Source: Aedes albopictus
Taxonomy: Eukaryota; Arthropoda; Insecta; Diptera; Culicidae
DNA length: 64,000 nucleotides
Reading direction: 5' to 3'
Assembly (NCBI RefSeq): GCF_035046485.1
Contig: NC_085138.1
Span: 23,344,800-23,408,799, forward strand
The translations under genes were made by a program, and so were the position numbers. The stretch's first letter is position 1. Each line of letters begins with the position of its first letter. Below are positions 22,609 through 32,329 of this stretch, one piece after another. The notes under the pieces are model-generated. The model ran no database searches. It had not been told where the DNA came from and was given only the letters and a program-made list of their open reading frames with translations.

Positions 22609-23716
22609 CCCTGTGGGTGCATCGCGAGCTGTTTTTTCACTGAATGGAAAATACTTACCATTTGTTGTTGATACGGGGGCATCCTGTTGCTTAATCAGGA
22701 AAGAAATTTTACCAAAAAATGTTAAAATAAATGCATCGGAAATGATTCCCATTAGAGGAATCGGTGGAGGAATTTCTTCTATTGAAACAACGTTTCTAGT
22801 TATTTCATTAAAGGGACTCAAATTTTTATGTAAATTTCATGCCATTGAAGGCTTTAAGTTAACTGCGATAAATGGTATCTTAGGCAACGAGTTCTTAATG
22901 AAATACGGAGCTCGTATTGATATTGAGTTGTGTACTCTTTCTTTAAAAAATGTAAAAGGCCACGTGACTACAGATTTAATAAATACGTCACCTGAAGCTA
23001 TTTTGATACCGCCTCGAAGTGAGATGATCACCTACATAGAGACCAATATTGAAGACGATAACGTTGTATTCCGCAACGAAATCGCAAAGGAAGTTTTTGT
23101 AGCATCGTCTATTGTACGACCAAAGAATGGGAAGATTCCTATTCGAACTTTAAATACCCGTGAAGAAAAAGTAATAATTAATAAACTTCAACCGGATATG
23201 AAACCATTGTCAGAATATTTTCTGTTAGAGAAAGTTCAACCTTCGAGCGAAAATGAAAAAAGAGAAGATTTACTCTTGCAGCATGTAAATTGGCAGCATC
23301 TGCAAGGCGTAGAAAAATCGTCCATCGAGCAAATTTGTAAAAAATTTGCGGATATTTTTCTTTTACCGGGAGATAAGCTTACTTACTCCAATATTTTTCA
23401 ACAGAGCATTCCTTTGAAACCAGGAGTTGCTCCTATCTATAAAAAACCATATAGATTTCCTCATAGTCAGCAATCTATTGTTGAGGAAGAAATTAAAAAT
23501 ATGTTAGAAAATGATATAATTGAAGAAACCGCTTCACCTTGGTCATCACCTATTCTTTTGGTTCCAAAGAAAGCTGATGGAAAAGGTCAGAAGAAGTGGA
23601 GACTTGTTGTGGATTACCGTGCTATCAATGAAAATTTGATAGACGATAAGTTTCCATTACCAAACATTACAGATATTCTTGACTCATTATCTGGTGCTAT
23701 TTATTTTACGCATTTA
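22601..23716 (+). pseudogene. pol part 1: aspartic protease and N-terminal half of reverse transcriptase
   Basis: The retropepsin active-site motif VVDTGASCCL lies near 22660-22690 and a second protease element, GILGNEFL, near 22872-22895. After a linker, the RT fingers follow: YKKPYRFPHS, DIIEETASPWSSPILLV, then the catalytic-region block WRLVVDYRAINENLI near 23600. The true coding stops at 23716, where a MITE splits the codons of the conserved segment that normally reads like the first RT catalytic motif (YFTHL, then DLNQRYYQM after the insertion). The frame runs on through the MITE to 23836 only by chance. Confidence 0.9.
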
Positions 23717-24317
23717 CAGTATGCGGCAGGAAAAAATGCGAAAGTGTTTTTCAACTTCAAACCTCATTTTCGTCCATTTGACATTAACCAATCTATGTTT
23801 CAAAGTTCCATGATCTATAATAGGCTAGTTTTCTGAAAAGTTAATTAAAAAATTTCCCATTTTGGTCACTAACCTTTACAGGGCGGCGCCTGAAGATGAA
23901 GACAACCAGAATTTTCAAACCGCAGAAAATCGCACAGGTCGCTAAATTTCGCATCTGATAAAACAAATGTTTTTGATTTTCTCTACAATATCATCAAATA
24001 TATGTACTTATTTCATCTGGTATGTGAAACTACATGGCTCTGGATCAGTGTGGTCTGGTTGTTCATCGAATTTGAGCTAATTTTGTTACTGTTATAGTCA
24101 TTTTGTTTAATGACCATTGGGCGCGCAGTTTATTGATATCCGCTTATTAGGCCTACATTATCACATGTCAAACATCCAATATGTTCATTTTTATTTTTCA
24201 GTGCTAGTATATAGACATTGACTGATACACTGTCATGAAAAAATACACATATATATCCTATATTTAGCGTGTAATAGTGCCTTGAACTTTTCGCATTTTT
24301 TCCTGCCGCACCCTGTA
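23715..24317. mobile_element. 603-bp MITE inserted at TA inside the reverse transcriptase
   Basis: TA is duplicated at 23715-23716 and 24316-24317. The left end, CAGTATGCGGCAGGAAAAAA, matches the reverse-complemented right end, CAGGGTGCGGCAGGAAAAAA, continuing into TGCGAAA: about 27 bp of inverted repeat. Removing one TA and the element rejoins the RT frame exactly. No transposase is encoded, so this is a Tc1/mariner-type MITE. Confidence 0.95.
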
Positions 24318-24599
24318 GATCTGAATCAAAGATACTATCAAATGCTTGTTGACCCTAAGGATAGAGATTGTACTGCATTCTCTACCAACAAAGGCCAATA
24401 CAGAATGAAGAGATTGCCAATGGGATTGAAAATAAGCCCATCCGCATTCTCTAGACTCATGACAATCGCTATGTCTGGCTTAAATTATAGCCAATGCTTC
24501 GTATACTTGGATGATCTCATTGTTTTCGGAAAAAAAACATGGAAGATCATAATCATAATTTGCATAACGTTTTTCAAAGATTACGCGATTCCAACTTAA
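24318..24599 (+). pseudogene. pol part 2: reverse transcriptase palm with YLDD
   Basis: Directly after the MITE the frame resumes with DLNQRYYQM, then TAFSTNKGQYRMKRLPMG, then the catalytic YLDD in QCFVYLDDLIVFG near 24500-24535. The palm is therefore recognisable with both aspartates. At an A-run near 24530 the frame shifts, and the remaining codons to 24599 are out of register. The correct register continues downstream in another frame. Confidence 0.9.
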
Positions 24600-25426
24600 A
24601 GCTTAACGCAAAGAAATGCGAATTCCTAAAAACACATATGTTATATTTAGGATTCGTGGTTTCAGATAAGTGAATTTCTCCAGATCCTGCAAAAGTAGAG
24701 GTCGTGAAAAAGTTCCCAAACCCTACGACAGTGAACGAATGCAAGCGTTTTGTTGCATTCGCTAATTATTATCGCAGACATATTAAATTTTTTTCGCAAA
24801 TAGCTAGCCTACTAAATAAGTTGACTCGCAAGGGTGTACAATTTCAGTGGAATGAGGAAGAAGATAAAGCATTTGAAGCACTCAGGCAAAAATTGATTGG
24901 GTCTGAAGTGCTAGAGTTCCCAGAATTTGCACCTTCAAATATTTTTGAAATTACAACCGATGCGTCTAAATATGGATTGGGTGCCGTTTTACACAACGGT
25001 AATGGTAAACCAGTGGCGTATGCAAGCAGAATGCTGAACGCTGCTGAGCAAAATTACTCGACTATAGAAAAAGAACTGCTGGGAGTCGTTTGGGCAGTTC
25101 GCCATTTCAGGCCATATTTGTATGGCAGAAGATTTAAAATTTTTACAGACCATAGACCGCTCGTTTATTTGTTCAGCATGACGGATCCGTCTAGCAGACT
25201 AACCAAATTTCGATTGGCGCTAGAAGATTATTCATTTGACGTTTTCTATAAGAAGGGATCAGATAACGCCGCGGCCGACGCGTTATCTAGAATTTCTTCA
25301 GAAGAACTAAAACAAATAAATTTGGTGCATGGAAATGAATGTTTGGTTACAACACGAAGTCAAGAACGTAAAAACCAACAAAAAAGGGAAAATTTGGAGG
25401 TGGAGCGGACCTGGTGTAATGGTTAG
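24536..25426 (+). pseudogene. pol part 3: RT connection and RNase H
   Basis: After the A-run frameshift, the RT thumb region can be followed in a second frame (KKCEFLKTHMLYLGFVVS) to an in-frame TGA near 24672. It then continues as SPDPAKVEVVKKFPNPTT into the long open segment. That segment has the gypsy RNase H signatures ITTDASKYGLGAVL, NYSTIEKELLGVVWAV, FTDHRPLVYLF and ADALSR. Coding ends at about 25398, where a SINE interrupts it; codons 25399-25426 translate SINE sequence. Two lesions besides the SINE make it non-functional. Confidence 0.88.
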
Positions 25427-25584
25427 AACACTTGACTATCACGCCGAGGACCTGGGATCGAATCCCACTCCCGACAAACTTGCAAAATGTGAGTTCTTCC
25501 TTCGGAAGGGAAGTAAAGCGTGGGTCCCGAGATGAACTAGCCCAGGGCTAAAAATCTCGTTAATACAGATAAAAAAAAAAAAAA
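25399..25584 (+). mobile_element. tRNA-derived SINE (Feilai-like) inserted in pol
   Basis: Full copy in plus orientation: A-box-like TGGTGTAATGG, B-box-like GATCGAATCCC, body with CTTCGGAAGGGAAG and CTAGCCCAGGGCTAAAAATC, ending in an A-run at 25571-25584. It lies between the RNase H and integrase coding segments. AAAATTTGGAGG on the left and AAAATTGAAGGA on the right may be a diverged target duplication. Same family as 3132-3333 and 45199-45392. Confidence 0.92.
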
Positions 25585-26160
25585 TTGAAGGAAGAAACTC
25601 CTGTCGAACAGATTGATCACCCGTCGACAGTGGAATTACTTAGAAAACCACAAGATTCGGTTGAGCTAGAGTTTCGCAAGAAACCAAAACCCTTTGAAGT
25701 TAAAACAAGAGATTGTATTGGTACAGACCTATGCTATTACATACCCAAGAGTGGAAAGATAATATTAAATTGCGCTAAATACGTACACGAGAAAATACAA
25801 GCAAATGACCGAAAAGCAAAGCTAGATGCGATGTTCAGGCACGTGTCAGCAGACTTGAAGTCTTTATGTGAGAAAATAAATCAGAATTCTGTGGTTATTG
25901 TACTCAGTGGCGATAATCCGATAGCACAATTGTACGTAAATTTTATTAAAAAACGAAAGATAAGGGTACCAAAAATAATAATAATTAAAAGCGCACAACT
26001 TGTTGACAAGCACGAAGATAAAAATAAAATTTTGAATAACTTCCACATAGGCAAAACGGCAGGGCATCTAAACATACAGAGAATGTACAAGATAATACGT
26101 CAGCATTACTATTGGAAAGGTCTAAAAAAGGATGTGGAAATCTTTGGAAATGCATTTCAT
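25585..26160 (+). pseudogene. pol part 4: linker and integrase zinc-binding domain
   Basis: The frame after the SINE covers a linker, then the integrase N-terminal HHCC region: HIGKTAGHLNIQRMYKIIRQ and HYYWKGLKKDVE (about 26040-26140). The expected CxxC pair is not in this frame. It appears in the next frame as KCISCKTSKH, so a one-base indel lies near 26140-26155. Residues after that point to 26190 are out of register. Confidence 0.85.
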
Positions 26161-27038
26161 GCAAAACATCAAAACATCATAAAACCATGAAACAACCACT
26201 GGAAGTGACTACAACAGCTAACCATTCCATGGAGAAGCTTTATTTAGATTTGGTTGGTCCTTTACCGAGAGACCACCATGGAAAGGAATACGTATTAACG
26301 GTGCAATGCGAGCTTAGTAAGTTCATCATTGCCAAACCCATTAGCGACAAACGTGCGAGAACAGTAGCTCAAGCTTTCGTGGAGGCTGTGATTTTGAATT
26401 TTGGCGTTCCAAAGACTATCGCAACAGATAGGGGAACCGAATTCATAGCACAGGTCATGAAGGACGTGGCAGAATTGCTAGGTATTGAAAAGTTGACTAG
26501 CACTGCTTACCATCATGAAACAATCGGAGCACTTGAAAACTCACACAAAACGTTAGGAAATTTTTTGAGGGTTAACCTCAAAGGGCAACCCTTTACATGG
26601 TCAGAATGGATTCCGTTTTGGGCATTTATGTATAACACAACGGTCCATTCAAGTCATAATTATACTCCGTTTGAATTAATGTACGGAAGGAAGTGCACTC
26701 TTCCCTCATTAATTCAAAATGATACAGAACCGATTTACAACTTCGAAGATTATGCAAAAGAACTTAAATATCATCTGCAATCAGCACATAAGGATGCTAG
26801 ACAGATATTGATAGATAATAAAATGCAACAGAACGCAAAATCTCAGAACGTTGCGAAAAAGATTATGTTTCGGGAGAATCAAAAAGTTTTTCTTAAAAAA
26901 GAAGACACCACCAAACTTGACGATATAAACGAAGGTCCATTTGAAGTCATTCAAAATTTAGGGCCAAATATTTTAATAAACAAAGATGGAAAACTGGAAA
27001 CTGTACATAAAAATAGAGCAATCCTCTTCAAGGAATGA
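26145..27038 (+). pseudogene. pol part 5: integrase catalytic core and C-terminus
   Basis: This begins in register with CISC (zinc-binding Cys pair). The retroviral-type integrase DDE triad is visible: D in LYLDLVGPLPR, D in IATDRGTEF, E in IGALENSHKTLGNF. The GPY-like tail region is DDINEGPFEVIQNLGPNILI, and the frame ends with a stop at 27036-27038. The catalytic residues appear intact, but the upstream frameshift disconnects it from the rest of pol. The stop is 11 bp before the proposed LTR. Confidence 0.9.
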
Positions 27039-27049
27039 TCTAAGGGTCG

Positions 27050-27733
27050 TGTTGTGGATAGTAGATAATTAAAGAAAAGTAATAATATCAATCAATTTCA
27101 ATCCTTTTACCGATTATCTTAAAGAATAGCATAATAGCAACAAGAATAAAAATTTGTAAGTTAAAACTTAAAATTTTTAATAAATTAGATAGGGCGTGTG
27201 GTGGATGCGGCCCTACCCAAGCAACACACATGTTATATAAGAGTTACGACTGCGCAAGTTTTGGTTGTATAGAAGTTAATTTTACGTAATTCTAACATTG
27301 TGTTGGAATAACGTCAAATAAACTTCTATACAACCAAAACTTGCGCTGTCGTAACTAATATATAACATGTGTGTTGCTTGGGTACATTCTTATAACAGCG
27401 ATAAGCTCTACATAAACATAGCAGTGAAAACTGCGTAAACAAATGATCAGCATAAACGCGATAACACCACCCGGGCGATGACCACTCGGGCAGTGAACGC
27501 GGTTATGCTGACATAACAAAAAGGGTCACGTCCGCCACCGAGAACGAGGCCTCGGTAGTTAAGTTGAGTAGAAATAAAATTCAATCATAAGTGGACCTTG
27601 GACGAGTCTAGTAGTTATTCTTGATATCACGCGAGTCCCGTTGCCGTAGAAAAGTGTTATTAATCGAACCTTCACATCAGGACTTGACAGGCGCCTCGCT
27701 TACAATGGACGTAAACATGGTCGGAGTGTAACA
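27050..27733 (+). repeat. probable 3' LTR of the gypsy element
   Basis: It begins TGTTGTGG just after the integrase stop and ends GTGTAACA, giving the TG...CA ends typical of LTRs. AATAAA near 27575 could be the polyadenylation signal. The length is about 684 bp, or about 513 bp without the nested MITE. No 5' LTR exists in the window to confirm the borders, so they are inferred. Confidence 0.5.
27214..27384. mobile_element. 171-bp hairpin MITE with TA target, inside the LTR
   Basis: TA flanks both ends. The arms are about 72 bp each, nearly perfect inverted copies starting CCCAAGCAACACACATG and running through CGCAAGTTTTGGTTGTATAG. The ends resemble those of 17075-17210 and 53308-53981. Confidence 0.92.
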
Positions 27734-28322
27734 TTTTCAAGTAAAAAAAATTTGAAAAAGAAATTCGGTTAGATGATAATTGCACCTAAAAGAGAGAACC
27801 GATATATTAATTAAGTAAAAATCTAGGTATCAAGTTTCAATTTAAAAAAAATCAATACTGATAAAAAAAATTCTAGGATTTTTCAAGGTTACTCTAAGAA
27901 TACTCATAGAAGTTCTTTGATTATTTGCTTTTTTTCAATTTCACGAATTCTTTCAAGGGTTCTTTCAAGTATTTCTTCATAAATTCTTCTGGGAACTTCG
28001 CCGGGGGTTTTACTAAAAAAAAACCAACGCAGATTCATAAAAAAAAGTGTAGAATCAGCTTAATGTTAAAATACACATTAAAAAAAACCAAAAAAAAATC
28101 AAAAATGTTGTTTAAATTCCTTTTTCCTTCGAGAGGTTCTCAAGAAATGTTCACGAAAATTTCTTTAAAAATTGCTCTTCCAGTAGTTTTTTTCGAGGAT
28201 GCCTACTGAAACTTCCTCAACCAGAGGTTGTACAGACTGAACAAGCACTAACATTAGACAACGGACAACACATAACACCCAGTGGACAACTTCCTTAAGG
28301 ATTATATTTGAGGCGACCATAT
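27734..28322. other. AT-rich non-coding stretch
   Basis: Poly-A rich DNA with faint 12-bp minisatellite words (TTCTTTCAAGGGTTCTTTCAAG near 27950). No gene seen. Confidence 0.45.
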
Positions 28323-28527
28323 GCGAAGGGGTGTAAGTGACCATCTTGTCAATTTTGAGCTGAGCATATAAAAAAAAACCTTCAGATTTAAAGCTTTCAA
28401 TTTAATTTATACGATGATTAGAAAAATTACAGGAAATTGGAAACATTCTATATGGGATGAAAAACTGGTGAAAAACTTTAGGCCTCATTTTCTTGAAAGT
28501 GGGTCTCTGTCACTTACACCCCTTTGC
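28323..28527. mobile_element. about 205-bp MITE-like inverted-repeat element
   Basis: The left end GCGAAGGGGTGTAAGTGAC matches the reverse complement of the right end, GCAAAGGGGTGTAAGTGAC. No clear target duplication. AT-rich interior. Confidence 0.65.
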
Positions 28528-28819
28528 TTCCAACCCCCTCATTTTCAAGCAACTTTGTCTGCTTTGGTATTTTTGAAAAGGGCTAAAGATTTTGAAACTA
28601 TTGCTTTTAATTAGTGTAACTCAATAATAGCAAAACATTCCATACAAGATTCTAGAAAGTGCTTGGCATTTCTGATAGTTTTACCCATGGTCAATGATGC
28701 TATTTTGGAAACCACTAGTTCACAATATTTTCTAGGATGATCAAAAGGCACAATCATACAAAACAATTATGTTGAATACGAATAACGCTACAATAATTTT
28801 AATATGTGTAAGAAGGGTT

Positions 28820-29629
28820 CTGTTCACTAGTATGGGACAAATATCAAATCCTTGCTCCAGTCGACTTTTTAGATCCCATTTAGGTCCCATATGAACTGTA
28901 CAAAATTTCAGCGCAATCAGTGAAACTATAATTTAGCGCAAGCGGTTCAAAGTTTGCATAGGATTTACTATGGGAAAATTTACACTTTCAAACAAAAAAT
29001 CCTAGAGATTACCCTTTGTCTCCTTAATTCAAATCGATCAATGTTTCTTGTAGAAAAATCATTAATGAAACTTTCCTTCGAAGACCGCAAAACGATTGGA
29101 TGCTTGTGGAAAAAGTTATTGATTTATTACCGATTAGTGATCCAACGAACGGCTTTTTGTTTTGTTTTATCAGCAGCACTGTAGCTGCTGCCTTGGCTGC
29201 TGCTGTTTCTGGGGGTGGTGATGCCTCCCGCCACTCCATGCAACAACGGCAGCAGCAGTGCTGCTGATAAAACAAAGCAAAAAGCCGTTCGTTGGATCAC
29301 TTATCGGTAATAAATCAATAACTTTTCCTACAAGCATCCAATCGTTTTGCGGTCTTCGAAGGAAAGTTCCATAAATGATTTTTCTACAAGAAACATTGAT
29401 CGATTTGAATTAAGGAGACAAAGGGTAATCTCTAGGATTTTTTGTTTGAAAGTGTAACTTTTCCCATAGTAAATCCTATGCAAACTTTGAACCGTTTGCG
29501 CTAAATTATAGTTTCACCGATTGAGCTGAAATTTTGTACAGTTCATATGGGACCTAAATGGGATCTAAAAAGTCGACTGGAGCAAGGATTTATTTTTTCC
29601 ATACAAGCGTGTCCCATACTACTGTTCAC
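28820..29629. mobile_element. 0.8 kb near-palindromic element with 8-bp target duplications
   Basis: CTGTTCAC is directly repeated at 28820-28827 and 29622-29629. Between them lie arms of roughly 370-390 bp that are near-perfect inverted copies. Both ends begin TAGTATGGGAC when read inward. The loop (about 29200-29240) is GC-rich, with CTG/CAG-like runs at the arm tips. An 8-bp duplication with TAG ends suggests a hAT-type non-autonomous element. Frames inside are arm translation only. A transcript through it would fold into one long hairpin. Confidence 0.9.
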
Positions 29630-30024
29630 CATGGGTGGATTAAATCAGGTCTTTATGTCATTGTTTAGCGTGTTTTACATTAACTCACTACCCTCTCAGA
29701 TAAAAAAAAATGCAATTCATGTATCGCTTTTTATGGGCCGTGTCAATTTTAAGTTATTAGAATTTCGAAAAAAAAACTATCAAAAAACTTTAGTCCTTCC
29801 CAAATGTTAATCTTGATGAATCGGAAAAAAACTGAGTATGCGAAATTGCTTGAAAATACAATCTTCATACCCACCAAGTTTTATCGAATTCTGAGAGGGT
29901 GCGGCCAATCACTGGATTCATGTGAAATAAGTAAACATAGATAATAATGCAAAGAATCAAATATTTAAGTCAATTGAGAAATTTAGAAAAAACTTCGAGT
30001 CCATAGAAAAAAATAAATCAGCGT
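29630..30024. other. AT-rich spacer, no gene
   Basis: No gene or repeat recognised. CCCTCTCAG near 29690 and CTGAGAGGGTG near 29889 are a short inverted pair, too weak to call an element. Confidence 0.4.
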
Positions 30025-30198
30025 TGAGGGGCTGTTCATAAACCACGTAGACCGAAATTTGGTCATCTCATACCCCCCCCCCCCCTTCCCCCTCGTAGAC
30101 TTTTGTCCATACAAAAATTTTGAAATTTGTATGGAGCGTAGACTTTTGCCAGACCCCCCTCCCTTAAAAAGTCTACGTGGTTTATGAACAGCCCCTGA
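30025..30198. mobile_element. 174-bp MITE with GGGGCTGTTCATAAACC ends
   Basis: The terminal inverted repeats GGGGCTGTTCATAAACCACG and its complement are perfect over about 25 bp. They are flanked by TGA on both sides (30025-30027, 30196-30198), a possible 3-bp target duplication. A C-run of about 13 at 30068 and a second C-rich tract are internal. Confidence 0.85.
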
Positions 30199-31673
30199 AT
30201 AATAATTAATTTTGAAAACGTGAAATTTAAGTGGATTCAGGTGAGTGGGGTCACTGTACCACCAAGACTCGCAAATTTGTCATACAACGCTCCAGCTAAC
30301 AAGAACCTCAAAGGTCGTCGACAAATAATAAGTCACCAAATTGGAACCCTTTGTTAACTCGTGACGAACCCATCGCATTCAGCTTCACCCCCCTGACTCC
30401 GATCCCCCGTCCGAGAAGAACAACCAGAACTACAACGTGTTCTTTCTCCAGCCAGACGCACGTGCATACGGTCTCATCCCTAACGGGAGGAAACGCGTTT
30501 CCCCACAAGAAGAACATCGATATCCACTCTGCGCGATGCTGTAACACTTTAGCATTCCTTTCCTGCGCCCTCCGTCACACACCTTCAACCCACACTTCTC
30601 CACAACCGATCGAACGAGAATCGATCCGCCGAGCAGCACGTCGAAGACAGAGCCTCGGAGGGCCCAACCCGCGCACAAATGGGGCACAAGAACACAGAAA
30701 AGATTAACGATCCCTGCTATCGCGATACATAAGTGCTGGCGATAACCTTTTCCGATATCTTTTAAACTAACAAATAATTGCAAGATTTTCCTGGGCTCCC
30801 TCCCGTGCCGCGTCGTGTTCCTGTGCCGCGATCCCCTTCCCAGCCCACTCTTGCTCGGCCATTGAATTCAGATCAAATATTGTGGGTGGGTGTTTGGTCT
30901 CGTTCGGAGCAAGGATGGGGGACCAAGAACAAGTACGGTACCAGCGCCGAGTACCCTACGTTGGAACTTTGTAGTCGGCGTAAGCTGCGTATAACTGTTA
31001 GGAGATCAAACGGTGATCTCCATGCTTTAACTTTTAAAAGCCATCTTTGAACTGTTATATCTCCGGATTTAAATAATCAAATTTTGAGTGTTGTTGAAGG
31101 TGATTCGAACTTTTACCGAGCTCTCAGCTGTTGGATTCTCAGAAAATTATTTTACTGGGCTTGGAAAAATAAAATAAGTATAGTAGGAAAACATATCGTT
31201 CCTTGAAAAGTGACTGAGTTTCAAATTAGGTGCCTTCGATAAAGTAATTCAAAATAAAATTTTCAGCAAGTTTTGTAATGACATTGTATCTTGAAATATA
31301 AAAAAATCTATCTCTCTCTTAGGAGGATTGGCCATTTTTACCAACAGTTCAAAAGAAGCACGAGACTCAAAAATTTCCTTTAATCGGGATACCTTAAAAA
31401 CTTTAACAATCTTTAAAAATCATCATTTCGTAAAAGCACCGTTTCTCCAAAATAGCTTAACGAATTTGCGTGAAGTTTAAGGGATTATGCGTGCAGCTAC
31501 TAACTCCATGGTACACCTTTCCTTTTTTAAATCTTGCGTTGAGCCAAAATGGTAATTAAAAAAAAATAAATCAATGCCCCTTTTCTCTACCAGAACGGGG
31601 AAAGACAAAACTTAAAAATTATGAGTTTTAATTCGCGAGGTATAAAAAAGGTGAAATTTAGAACCGTGTAAAA
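30199..31673. other. non-coding stretch with GC-richer block at 30300-31000
   Basis: Overlapping 60-118 codon frames on both strands lie at 30308-31050 without a recognisable domain. The remainder is AT-rich. It could be host non-coding sequence; no gene is called. Confidence 0.4.
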
Positions 31674-31840
31674 AAAAAATGGACCCTGTAATTAGACATT
31701 TTTATTTCGTCATTTTTAGATAAAGTGGTCCAAAAAATCAAAGTTTTTCCAAAATAAAAAAAGAAGAAATCAGAACTTTTGAACTATTTTTTATTCTTTC
31801 AAGGATGTTGAATTGTAGTTCTCAGGAATCCCATTCCCGA
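31674..31840 (+). repeat. decayed fragment of the 1736-2820 fold-back family
   Basis: Matches the left arm in order: TTTATTTCGTCATT, GGTCCAAAAAATCAA, GTTTTTCCAAAA, CTTTTGAAC, TTGAATTGTAGTT and CTCAGGAA. Confidence 0.7.
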
Positions 31841-31855
31841 AAAACTCACTAAATG

Positions 31856-31932
31856 ATAGTTCTTCTTTCGGAAGGGAAGTAAAGCCCAGTGTCCCTAGAT
31901 TAAGTAACCTAGGATTGTAAATCTCGTTAACA
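31856..31932 (+). mobile_element. 3' fragment of the Feilai-like SINE
   Basis: GTTCTTCTTTCGGAAGGGAAG through AACCTAGGATTGTAAATC and TCGTTAACA matches the SINE body. The tRNA-like head is absent, so it is 5'-truncated. Confidence 0.75.
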
Positions 31933-32214
31933 TTTTTTACATTGTGCTTATGCTGAATCTATGTAAAACTATAGATACATTAACCACCCAATATTGCTCA
32001 GAAATGCAAAAAAAAAAGAATAATGAGGATTTACATTACACTCGTAAACCTCCATTTAAGTGAAATTTATTAAAGTAAACTTCATTAAATTCCATCCATT
32101 TAAATAACGTTACTTAAATGGAAATTGACAGTATTGAGAGCAAATCATATATTCACAGGCTACAGTTTCAAAAACATCTGATCTTTAGAAGGATGCGAAG
32201 GAAGTCGTCTACTC

Positions 32215-32325
32215 AAATAGATCGTTAGGCCGAATAGGTCATAATACCGAATAGGTCATTAGACCAATCAGATCATTAGGCAGAGTAGGACATTAGGTGG
32301 AATAGGTCATTAACCCATTTCCGCC
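32215..32325 (+). repeat. degenerate 16-17 bp minisatellite (GGTCATTAGGCCGAATA)
   Basis: About six diverged units (ATCGTTAGGCCGAATAG, GTCATAATACCGAATAG, GTCATTAGACC...). A larger block of the same unit in the opposite orientation is at 43060-43365. Both end next to TTAACCCATT...CGCCC. Confidence 0.8.
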
Positions 32326-32329
32326 CAGT

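Larger units (their letters stand above)
21754..27733 (+). mobile_element. 5'-truncated, disrupted Ty3/gypsy-type LTR retrotransposon
   Basis: The order gag, protease, reverse transcriptase, RNase H, integrase, 3' LTR is Ty3/gypsy-like. There is no 5' LTR, primer-binding site or gag start: the gag frame is cut by a stop at 21751, and the upstream DNA is a MITE and satellite. The body carries a TA-target MITE (23715-24317), a SINE (25399-25584), an LTR-internal MITE (27214-27384), at least two frameshifts and one in-frame stop. It is therefore dead. No envelope-like frame lies between integrase and LTR. Confidence 0.9.

Noticed and set aside
23717..23836. Extension of the pol frame past 23716
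   Set aside because: Codons after the TA translate MITE sequence; the true RT resumes at 24318.
29024..29275. microRNA or structural RNA gene at the palindrome centre
   Set aside because: The hairpin is part of an 800-bp transposon-like palindrome with 8-bp duplications; far too long for a miRNA precursor.
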